Assembly (NCBI GenBank): GCA_004194705.1
Contig: SADC01001378.1
Location: forward strand, 186,001 to 250,000
Length of the DNA: 64,000 nt
Source: Ditylenchus dipsaci
Taxonomy: Eukaryota; Nematoda; Chromadorea; Rhabditida; Anguinidae
Reading direction: 5' to 3'
A program made the position numbers and the translations under genes. Of this stretch, positions 17,999 to 28,500 are shown one piece after another. How positions within the stretch are numbered: the stretch's first letter is position 1; the number at the start of each line of letters is the position of its first letter. The notes beneath the pieces are model-generated. The model was not told the origin of the DNA and did not search any database. It saw only the letters and a program-made list of their open reading frames with translations.

Positions 17999-18839
17999 AG
18001 CCCTTAATCATAATCTTTCTAACGAATACGTAGAAAATTATGTATGGATAAGAATAGATTACAGAACAGAATGATGTGGTTCCATTCCATTTTTAAAATA
18101 GGGAAATGGAATGGAATATTCCATTTTCCATTATGGAAATGGAATGGAATATTCCATATTCCATTATGGAAATGGAATGGAATTCCATTCCACCTTCAAA
18201 ATGGAATGGAATTTAAATTCCATTCCATTTTGAGCCAAAATGGAATGGAATTTAAATTCCATTCCATTTTGAGGGTGGAATGGAATGGAATCCATTTTTG
18301 CATGGAATATTCCATTTTCCATTCCATTTTTGAAAACACTGTACTATACTTGTGTTCAAACGTCTGGATTTTTGACAAAAATAATTCTATTTAAGTGAAA
18401 AGATAATTTTCTCGCGCCAACAGAAGGCTTTATGTGTGGTTTTGTAAGCCAAATACGAGTCCAAGTCCACCTGGAATGTTACCGAAATAAATCCAACCGA
18501 AAATGTTAGTGAATTTTCACCAAAATACAATTGAGGAATATTTTTTCTCAGATCTAGTTATTCCTCCGCTCTAGTTAAAAAAAGATGGTTGAATATCTTT
18601 AGCCAGACATTCACACTGCTTTTCCAAGTTCAAAAAGTCAATTTTCTCGAAAGTCAAAACTATATTTTTGCTCAGTTAGAACTATTCGTGTTAAAATTCA
18701 AAACTTATAAAAACAAGTTTGGTACCAAACAAAACGGCCATTCAAGGGCTATAAAATAAAATAAAAAATCGCAACAACAAGAACAAAAAGTTTTGTTTTA
18801 ATCAATCTTAAAATAAACAAAAAAGTTTGAGCCACCCTG

Positions 18840-19797
18840 TGTTTCTGTTCCTCGAAAGGAATTTGGAACTCTACAGTGAATTTTAATTTTTAAGAGCCGT
18901 TTTATAATAAAATCGGCCATGCTAATTACGAATTGAGGGTCAGAATTTCAGTATTCATAGCAAAAAAAACCTTTCGTCAAAATTTTATTTTAATTAATTC
19001 TCTAATTTCTTTTTTCTTTCACTATACATTTTAAAGACCCTTAACTTTTTGTTATTAAAGCATTTCCTTGTGCAGTTTTTCTTGCTCTGTCAAATGGTGT
19101 TCACGGTTAACTAAAAGACGGCCGTATCACACCTAATTTCGCACATTGACTTCTATTGACCTGAGGAGGGGGAAGGGTGATACATTTCGGTACTAAAACT
19201 TGAAAATTCATTTAAAAACATTGAAAAAAGAATTATGAAAAAATTTGATTAGCACCAAACACCATCACAATAAAGAGATTATTGCACCAAATTCATGTCT
19301 GTGACCTGTTGCATGTCTGCATGGGTGCTTATGTTAGCCGCTTAAAAAATTAATTAAACAGTTAATAATGATAAGTGATCTTGCTGAATGTCTATATGTT
19401 TGAAAAATTAAGCAATTTGACCAATCTGTTAGTTGCCATTGCCTCTCGAACGAGAAGTGTTCAAAATCGTGTTCTTATCATTGTACTGAGAAATATAAAA
19501 GTTGCCAGCAAGCAAGTTATCAATCAATTTGTAGCCAATGAGATCAGCTACAAAATAGGATATAACTTGCCCATAAGCCCTGTTCAAAAGTGGGTAAAAC
19601 AAAAGGTGAAAACCACGATTTTCAATTAAGAGGTGTGCCTCTATAAAATAAGTACGGTCTTTTCACTTCTAGAGAATCCTAGCTTGTCTTCTAAGTTTAT
19701 TTTTATAAATAAGAACTGAAACATTGATTATTAAAAAAAATCTAAGCATATACTAACACGCAACCAATCAAATTTCTTAACAAATTCAGCCGCGATT
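18840..19797. other. no gene recognised
   Basis: AT-rich DNA. One plus-strand open frame (19375-19629) lacks any recognisable domain or splice context and is not annotated. Confidence 0.35.
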
Positions 19798-20192
19798 CTA
19801 TTCAGCCGCTTCAGCATAGTTACTGGCATAACCATGCTCAAGCCCTTCTTCTACATTCGCATCCTCCACCTTATTCTCATCTCCTTGCAATTCTGTGGAC
19901 TCTTCAGAACTAGAGGTAGAGTTAGTGCCTATGTGCAGCAATGTGTGGTTTTTGTTAGTGTTATCAGCAGTGTTCAATAGCTTATGGACCATCAAGTCAT
20001 CATCCTGAGCAACACTTCTGTTTCGGGGTGTGGTAGTATTGGCGATAATGTTTGCTATGTGCTGCTGCTTATGCTCTAAATCTCCTTCTTTTAAATGGGG
20101 ATTGTGCATTTGCAAGGTGTGGCTGCCCTGTTGCACGTCTTCTTCACTTTCAATGGCGAGTCCAATGAGGTTTCGTTGAAGATAGCAGCTTT
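19798..20192 (-). CDS. terminal coding exon of an unidentified gene
   Basis: An acceptor (CTTACAG) at 20193 opens a frame of about 130 codons to a TAG. It begins ESCYLQRNLIGLAIESEEDV and runs through a hydrophilic stretch rich in Asn, Thr, His and acidic residues (HNPHLKEGDLEHKQQ, GTNSTSSSEESTELQG). The composition is typical of a disordered C-terminus. Upstream exons should lie to the right on the minus strand, but none are visible before the LACT gene end at 22502. They may be masked by the 20768-21391 repeat. Confidence 0.5.
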
Positions 20193-20767
20193 CTGTAAGT
20201 TTTTATAGTGAATAAGAAAAAAATAGAAGTATTAGGTCGATTAGAAAGTATTGGAAAGACAAATGTTCAAACTCATGTTTTTGCAGTGTTTCCAAAAAAC
20301 AGAATCAGAAATTTAACCGTTTTTGTTTGCGGTTTCTGCTTTTGAAAATTATTTGATACCCTGACTTATGTGGTTAAAAAGTATTAGATTTACCACGTTA
20401 TAGTACCAAAAGAGTAAAAAATTAAAAAGGGGCCCTGTCGCGGTGTATTGCATGTTGTTGTATAAGATGCGTTGAGCCCGGAAAGCCATATCTTCACAAA
20501 AGTGGTACAACACGTAAATCAATTTTATGGTCCAAAGTTAGTTTCAAATTTATGGTGAAAACGAAAATTTTTATTCAATTTCTTCGGTCGACAATATTTT
20601 TTATTTTCAGTATGCATTTAATGTTTAAAATGATTGCTAGAATCTAGCAAATATTTCGATAGTGATAGATAATATAGATAATATTTCGATGAAATAAGTT
20701 AATATGGAAATACGTGACTTAACCTGTTATTACTTGCTTTTGCTTACTCTTAAATTATTTTTGTATA

Positions 20768-21391
20768 CAGTCTACTCTCTATTTAAGGACACCCGGATCC
20801 AAATTTGGTCGGCCAGTATGACCAAAATGACACTCGATACGAGGACACTCGATTTAAGGACAGTATTTTGGCGGGCCCGAATCGTTAAAGAGACACTTTC
20901 GATTTAAGAATAGCAAGCAAATTTTCTACAAAATTCTAAGTTTGTGACACAAATGCAAGGAATTTAGGTGGTCTTTTGACATATCGATAGTATTTTCAAA
21001 TCTTATAAAGAATACATGCTTTTTTATCGTAGCTTGTTTTAAAATTCTAAAGAACTAAACACGATTTTTCGATTGTTCATCCATATCTCGATATTGTAGT
21101 ATCAGAACAAAATAATAACCCTTTAAATAAGGCTTGTAGTTTTTTTTAACTTTTGAGGCTTGAATGACCATTGCGAAGTCCAATTTTTTGCGAGTCACTA
21201 TTTCGAAGCTTTTTTTGTCTTTACTGCAATGATATTATGCACTGTCGATCTATATGAGCCTTTAAAATAAAAACGGTAGATTTAAACAGGAATTTTGGGC
21301 TTACGTAAAGTAGTACTCGGTTTAAGGACACTCTATTTAAAAACAGTGTTTGAGACGATACTTTGAGTGTTCTTAAATCGAGAGTGGACTG
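20768..21391. mobile_element. TA-flanked pogo-like MITE (CAGTCTACTCTC ends)
   Basis: Ends CAGTCTACTCTCTATTTAAG and ..CTTAAATCGAGAGTGGACTG are inverse copies with TA outside. Internal atttaaggacac words recur, including second inverted copies. No coding capacity. It belongs with the copy at 38665-39088. Confidence 0.75.
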
Positions 21392-22501
21392 TAACTTTAT
21401 AGAGTCTTCACTACCAAAATATTCTAGCAATCATTTAGAGTACTAATCGCAGACAACTTGCAGATAAAAATTTTAGAAAAAAAGAAATTGAATGATTTTT
21501 TTTTAAATCCATGACGTCCGTATGATGCACTGGTAATCCATAACTTTGGTAATCCATAACAATGATTTAATTGTTGTACCACCTTTTCTGAAAATATCTC
21601 TTCCAGGATCAGATTTCGATAGGAAGTGATGGTTGCTCAACGAAAATATGCAATATAAGGGTCCAAAAAATTACACTGCGGAAGGGTCCCTTGTGAGTGA
21701 TGGGTGAATTTTGGCTAGAAGAGCCTTGTTGCTGGCTGAAAATTGGGCTTTCGATAGCTTGTGATATTTAAAATTGAAGCAATTCAAATTGACACAAAAT
21801 TAAATTGCAAAAATTGAGATTGAGACCATTCAAATCGAGACAAAGTCAAATTGAGACAATTAAAATTTGATAAATTCGTTTAGCGACAAGAATTTCTAAA
21901 GGTAATTTGAAATTCAAAAGGAGAAGTTTTGTCGCAATCTGATTTCGTCTCAATTTGAAATGTCGCAAACTATGGCTGGCCGAAAATTGATACTTAACCT
22001 TAAAAATGCCTATCTTTAGAAAACAGAGCACTTTTAGTTCTTGCCCCTGAGAACCCAAAAAATATTCTTTAGGCTTTTTAAGAAGATTTCGAAAAGAGAT
22101 TTGATGTGAAAAAACTTACTTTGACCATAAATCTTGCTTCTATGACACAAATTGTGAAACACACAAAATTAAAATAAATTTGTGCAACATCGCAGAATTA
22201 ATTTAAAAATAATAATTTAAAAAATGAAACTTAAATTATATTGCTAAGAAACTCAGTCAATTTCACACACTAATTCAAATTTTGCAGTACAGATATCTCT
22301 ACAACCAACTTTTATCACAAAAGGGGTAAGTAGATTAGAGCGGATATGAGAGGGTAAGTGCCTATTCTGAGTATGGAATTTTTTGTGTTTGTCACCAGAC
22401 ACTCAAATCCGGCGATTAAAACAGCTGCTGTTATTTATAATCAATTCATTATTTACACGCACAAACAACAAAACAAATAAAATTTAAAAAATATAGTCAT
22501 T
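21392..22501. other. no gene recognised; degenerate aattgagaca words
   Basis: Between the MITE and the LACT gene 3' end. Around 21770-21960 the word aattgagacaa/aattcaaattgag recurs in both orientations. No coding signal. The 3' signal for the LACT gene should be near 22450-22500. Confidence 0.3.
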
Positions 22502-25500
22502 TTAGTGGAGTTCTCGGTGGTTAATGCTTTTGTATAGTTGGTTCATGATTCTTTGAAGTGGGTGGCACAGCAGACTAGTCGCGGATTTCAAGCCGTTGGT
22601 CAGATAGACTACAGATAACTGGTTTTCAGGGTCCAAATGCAGGGTTTGGCACCCAAAGCCGGGGTGGCCAAACACATAGGCATTCTGTAAAATTTAAGTT
22701 TAACACAGCGTGTCCAATAAAAAGTGCACCATTTTTTGAATTTCCGCCTTTTTACATTTCCCTATAAGTTTCAACCAATATTTTGTTCACAAATGGTGGG
22801 TGGATTCTCTCTGTTAATTATATACTTTTTAGTCACTTTCGTAAATGTTGTTATTGCTGGCTGAAAATTAAAATTTTTTTTGTAGTTTCACCGGTCTGCG
22901 GAAACCCTTGACAAAAATTTTTATAATGATGCAGTCTTTATTGGACGGCCTGTATATTAGATTGTGGTGTCTATGTGACAACAATAAAAGAAGCATACCG
23001 TATTACCTCTTCTACGGCAGTTTTTACGCTGAACATTTATGTAAATTCAGTTTTTTCAACGAACTGCGAAAGTGTGGTTTTCGAGGGGTTCAAATATTTG
23101 TCGAAACAGAGTTTAGGTCCTTTCACCTAATTGGTAGAAGCCTGTGTTTTCATAATTCACACTGACAGTGACACTGACATTGCACAGGGGCCTAAAATTC
23201 AAATTCATAATCAGTTCAACTTAAACAAAACGCCAAGAATTTTTGAATGAATTTTTTCAATATTTAAAAAAAATCCAAATTATTTATCCAAAAGTTTAAT
23301 TAAATTTTTGCGTGAAATAGGATTTTGAACTTCTGAATACCCATAACACTTTTATCTAATCGAAAAACGGGAATACATATACTGTTAAATAGCAGATGTG
23401 AGAACAATTATTTAATAACTATGTCATGATTCATGAGTATCAAAAACAATTTTGGATATTCGGGCAGGAGAAGAATATGCAAAAGCTGGGTAGTAAAAAC
23501 TGGGAAAACAAGGAAAGCCAGGCTTAACTCAATTATAAAGTCTCCTTATTGTCGAAACAAATCATAAACTTCGAAATTTAACCAACCACATCAAAAACAC
23601 AATTCTGAGGAGGATAACGAGAACGATGTTTAGCTTAAAATACTTTGCGGCTAGATCTCGTTTCTGCCAGCTTCAGCGTGGACCTTTCTGTGATCTTCTG
23701 AGAGCTTCTCCTTCCACTTCTCATTGATGCCTTTTACGTTGCGAGCGCCTTCAATTGCCAGAAGTATGACCTGAAGCAGTTCATGAAAAATTAGGAAGTA
23801 TTGCAACGTACAAATTACACCTTTGAGAGGAGCGACATTAAACTTGTTTTCAGGCAGCGACTTGAGCTCATCAGACTTGCGCGAGATTTGAGTGATGACA
23901 CCGTTGAAATCGACCTTCTTCTCATCACTCTTCTTCGTTGGCTTCACGTCACTGAAGGTCCCATCGGAACTGGCTGAAATGTGATAATATTATCGCAGTG
24001 ACGCACTGAAATGATTACCTTTCTCGGACATTTCAGCATCGTCATCCGTGGAGCCCTCACTTTCCTCAACAAAAGAGCCACCCGAAGAGCCGTAGGCAGC
24101 ATCAGCAAAGTCCTGCGACGAATCGTTGCTTCCAAGAATCGCATTCATAAGATCTAAAGTAGAACAGCGTTTTCCTGGCAATCATGTTTTGAACACAACA
24201 AACCTTCATCATCAGAAGACGAATCGGACCCGGGAGATTTGTCACCCAACTTAGGATCTTCTTCTTTGGTCCAAGATCTCTAGACTTCTGATTGTCTCCG
24301 AAATTGACTTTGAGCATGCTAGACTGCTTGTTCCTAACGGCCAGAGACTGAGACGATGACTTGCCCACTGCGCTTTGCTTTCCAAACTTGCCTTGCTTCA
24401 TTTAGACAAACTCTGAGCTAGCAACAATCAAAACTAAAACTTTAGGCAATTTAACGACAAAAAAGCAGAAGCTTGTGAAGTGAGAGCATATGCTCACTGA
24501 AGCAGAAACGCCTTAAAAATAGGTACAACACGAAGAAATAGCTTACCCAGGCGAGCTTTACGCATCATTCTTGCTTGTTCTTCTGCTTGCTTTTTGGCTT
24601 CTATTTGCGTCTGCTTGTTCAGCCCTTTCTTTTCCCATCTTTTCCTCTCCGAATTTCGGAGAGAGACAGTCCATTTGGCTTAGCGCACATTCTTCTGGTG
24701 GAAACCATCTACAGATCTAAAATTATCTTGAATTTATTTTGTATCGAAAACACCAAATTTTGTATTTTTTTAGCATCTTTATATACCAAAAGAAAGCTGA
24801 CAATCTCTTCTATCAAATTATCAAGATAGAATTTTTCAAAACCAAGAGTTTTACAAATAAGAGACCACTTGAAGCAAACAACTGCCATTTTTCCGAGTAA
24901 AAATAGTGGTTTTTGCGTTTTTTTTCTAACTTTGCATAAAACACTATAAATTTGCATTTTTTGCATACGTCCTTAGTACCAAAATGTAGCAAATTTACTC
25001 CTCTATCAAGCCCTCGGTTTCGTTTGAGAAAAATATGACAAAACACTTTCTAGGATTTCAATAAAGTCAACCAGGTAAAGAAAATTTTTAAACTTTTTTA
25101 ACAGAAATCAATTGTCGTTTTGAAATTCTGCAGGTTTCATGGGCAAGTGATGGCTTATTCGAAAGCCCTTGGTATGAGGAATTTTTCGGTCAACAGCATT
25201 TCACAAAAAATTATAAAAAAATCATATCTGAAACACAAAACAATCATGGTCCAAAATTGACCATTTTTCGAAATTTTTAATTTGGCGCCAATTTCTCCTA
25301 ATGATTATGAATTTAAATTTTGGGCCCCTGTGATTGACACTGACATGTCAGTTTAGCAAACTGACATTTTTTAACAGTGGTCGTAGACATGAAAAAACTT
25401 GTCTTTTCGAAATTCTGTACAGTGCGTTAGAAAGCTGACGAAATTCTGATTGAGAAAGGTGTTATCACATTTTCGACCCACCTATGAAAAAAGCCGGAAA

Positions 25501-28500
25501 AAATAAGTGTCAGTTTCATTTTTAATGTCAGTTTAGTAAAAAAAATGTCAGTGTCAGTTTAGACTTTTTTTACTAAACTGACATTAAAAATGAAACTGAC
25601 ACTTATTTTTTCCGGCTTTTTTCATAGGTGGGTCGAAAATGTGATAACACCTTTCTCAATCAGAATTTCGTCAGCTTTCTAACGCACTTTACAGAATTTC
25701 GAAAAGACAAGTTTTTTCATGTCTACGACCACTGTTAAAAAATGTCAGTTTGCTAAACTGACATGTCAGTGTCAATGTCAGTGTCACTGTCAGTGTGAAT
25801 TATGAAAACACTGGTAGAAGCTCTTCTAGTGAAGAGCAAAGTTTCAAATATTTCAAAAGGTTGCTGATTCCTCTCAAGACAACAAATATTAGAAAGCCCG
25901 TAATATCAGCAACAATTTGGGATGCCGTATGTTCTCTAATAAGCCACACCCTTTCAAAATTTGAATCTTAGTGTAATAGGGAAATTGGCGCCAAACAAAA
26001 AATTATCAAAAATGGTCGATTGGGACACCTTTTTTGTTTCATGCCTCTGATCTGGTTTTTCTTTTCGGTTTTCGCATGCTTATTGCCAAAAGATTCCTCA
26101 CAGTAAGGGCTTTCGAATGAGCCATTATGAGCGAATGAGCCAAATTCTGACTTTACAAAAATCGGTCTGATTATTCTTGTAGCTGAATGTCTGAGCTATC
26201 TTTTGTTGTATGAGAGGTCCTAAAAACGACGACTTTTTCAGATTTTTGACGGAATCAAATTTGGTGTAATTTTCAGGTATGATGAGGACTCGCCATTCAA
26301 GCTATAAAAGAGGCAAGGAGCAGGACAGGGATCAAGAATCAATGAGTCAACCGGTCAAAAAGCAGCAGGTTTCAGCAAGAGAAGCACTAAGCTATGTGGT
26401 GCAGAAGAAAAAGCAAGCGAAAGCAGAGGCTGCAAACCGAGCTAAGGCTGCAGGAAGGGCCCGTCTTCGTAAGTTCTTTCAGCTTGTCTTATATCCCACT
26501 ATAAAATTTCTTAATTTCAGAGAAGCATGATGAGCAAAGGAAAAATTTGCGAAGCCAGCCGAAGGAATGTGCAACAGAAAGGTCTTTGTCAAGAAGTGAG
26601 TTGAAGTTAAAGTACTAACAGCATGACGACAATATTTTAGGTATCAGTGTACCGAAACGGAATATAGCCAGATACGTCTGGGTAAGCTATTTTTCCTTGT
26701 TCTACCTATTTTTGCAGATTTTGTAGCGAAATTGGCCGAAGAGAAGGAACATCAGTTTACCCTCTCAGTTTAGATGCATCGAAGAAGACCGTGACTGGCT
26801 CAGCATTTACCAGGAAATGCCCTACTTCAATCCTACGAATGCTAGTCCTTGGCTGCTGAGACTTGAGTTGGATCGCAAGCGAATGACGGACAAGAAGTTG
26901 AGCATGCATTTGGCTCTGCTGTGTGATGTGATGACTACGAAAGGTAAATTTTTGTTAGATTGTGTGTATCTTTGTAATAATCCACTTCCTTTATCTAGGA
27001 GATTTGATGACAATCACTCGACAAGGGATCAACAGGCAAGAAGTAGGCGCTTGGTCAATTAACTAAAGTCGGAACCGACTGCTCAGATCCGGTGGGTATT
27101 TTTGCAAGTGTAGTGTAGTAGCTTAATCTCTTTCTCAGGTTAACGATCTGTTCGACTGCTTGCTGGATGAATCCGCCACCTGGTCAAGTATGGGGAGACT
27201 CGTACGCTTTCTTCTCGCGAAATCCAGACCTCCGTTCATCTCGTCATGCCTGGAGAGCTGGCCAAGCACGCTATCCTGATGGAACCAAAACTATGTCCAA
27301 GTATAGTGATTCGTTAACTTGAGCCGGAAATTGCTGACCAGCCATCGTCTCCTATTAAAAATCGTCCGTTACTGTCTTATGTTGTTCCCACATTTGTTTT
27401 TTTTCTGACATAAAAATCTCTGCTTGAACTTTCTTTTTCGAATAGAGCGGTGTTGATATAGGGTGTGTGATGAATTGGCTTAAAAAATTTGCTCGACAGA
27501 ATTTTCACGGCACTTTTAGTACATTTATGGACATGATACATAACTAGTTGTGGGATGCCAGAATATTATTTCCGGAATTCATGATACGGACAAACAAGAT
27601 TTTGAAAAAGACATAAGATGCAATTTCTAAACAAAAGATCTTTTGGAGTAAAAGACCGTGTGCTTTTTGCAAAAAAACAGTTCATTTTGGTGAAGAAAAG
27701 ACAAAAAATTTAAAAAGGCGGATAAAAACGCCAATTTAATTCTTGGCGTTTTGTTTAAGTTGAACTACAAGGAAATTTGAATTTTGAAAGGATGTGAAGC
27801 CGACATGTCGGGTTATTTTTCAATCAACCGAAAATATGAAAAATTTAAGGTCGATTTTGAGATTTTCGCGTGAAAATCCTAAAAGCAGAATTGCGAAATA
27901 TTTTTTGTGTGCTGAGATAAGAAGCTCAAATTATAAAGTGTCGGATTATTAGAGACTGTCGGCCTATTGGAGAAAATATGGTATTTGAAACTTTGTTCTG
28001 CACTTCAAAAACAAGACTTTTAACCGATTTGGTGGATGAACCTAAAATTTATTTTGACAAATATTTGAACCACACTTTTGTTTAGTTGAAAAAACTGAAT
28101 TTACAGAATCGATCAGCGTGAAAAACTGCATTAGAAGAGGTACTACGGTGTGCTTCTTTTATTGTTATCGAATAGACACCACAACCTAATATACAGGGTT
28201 CAGCGTGAAAAACAGCGTTAGAATCAGCACATTTTACGACCAGCCATTCTCGTATTAATTCTTGAAATTTCTAATTATAACAAAGTTAAGCAAAAAAAGT
28301 TTGAATATGTTTGAGGCACGAATTTACTGCAGTGAGTGTTTTTTTAGAAGAATTAATTCAAAAACTGCTAAGGAATAACAACTTACTGGCTTATAAGGAT
28401 GGTATTCGTACAAAAACCCTCTGCCTTTCATCAATGGATACAACACAGTCTGCTCCAAATGCCAGCTCTCAAGTGTAGGTCTTGTCAAAGAAGGCAAGGT

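Larger units (their letters stand above)
16126..18341. mobile_element. hAT-type transposon carrying a TIM23 gene copy, duplication TACTATAC
   Basis: Begins CAGTGTTTTCAAAAATGG and ends with the exact inverse. It is flanked by the perfect 8-base duplication TACTATAC (16118-16125 and 18342-18349). Each end, about 210-250 bases, is built of ggaatggaat words that are themselves palindromic, so each end can fold alone as well as pair with the other. The cargo is a plus-strand ORF of unknown type (16463) and a minus-strand TIM23 copy (17084-17820). No hAT transposase domain is visible, so the element is non-autonomous. The outside duplication shows that the cargo moved with the element. Confidence 0.9.
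16006..18839. mobile_element. mariner-like MITE (CAGGGTGGC ends) interrupted by a hAT element
   Basis: The left end CAGGGTGGCGCAA and the right inverse TTTGAGCCACCCTG agree over about 110 bases with gaps (for example ttttagaatggctaaaac against gttttaatcaatcttaaaa, and the tagcc..tga..ggccg words). Left is preceded by TA. Similar CAGGGTG starts occur at 47275 and 59019. The hAT element 16126-18341 sits near its left arm, so this MITE is older. Confidence 0.6.
23142..25813. mobile_element. hAT-type element with gene cargo, duplication GTAGAAGC
   Basis: Left end CTGTGTTTTCATAATTCACA and right end inverse (..TGTGAATTATGAAAACACTG) match except at base 2. The exact 8-base duplication GTAGAAGC lies at 23134-23141 and 25814-25821. 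Sub-terminal regions repeat actgacat/atgtcagt words. The first bases (CAGTGTTTTCA) match those of the TIM23-carrying hAT, so both are one family. Cargo is the minus-strand gene at 23651-24401. No transposase domain is visible. Confidence 0.88.
22951..28197. mobile_element. long-arm foldback element, host of two later insertions
   Basis: Left arm CTGTATATTAGATTGTGGTG.. (22951-23141, continuing at 25822-25845) mirrors the right arm (about 27985-28197, ending CACAACCTAATATACAG). Shared words include acaataaaagaagca and aattcagttttttcaac. Arms are about 215-240 bases. The left arm is split by the hAT element at 23142-25813, and the loop is occupied by 25925-27985. No clear target duplication was found. 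Confidence 0.7.
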
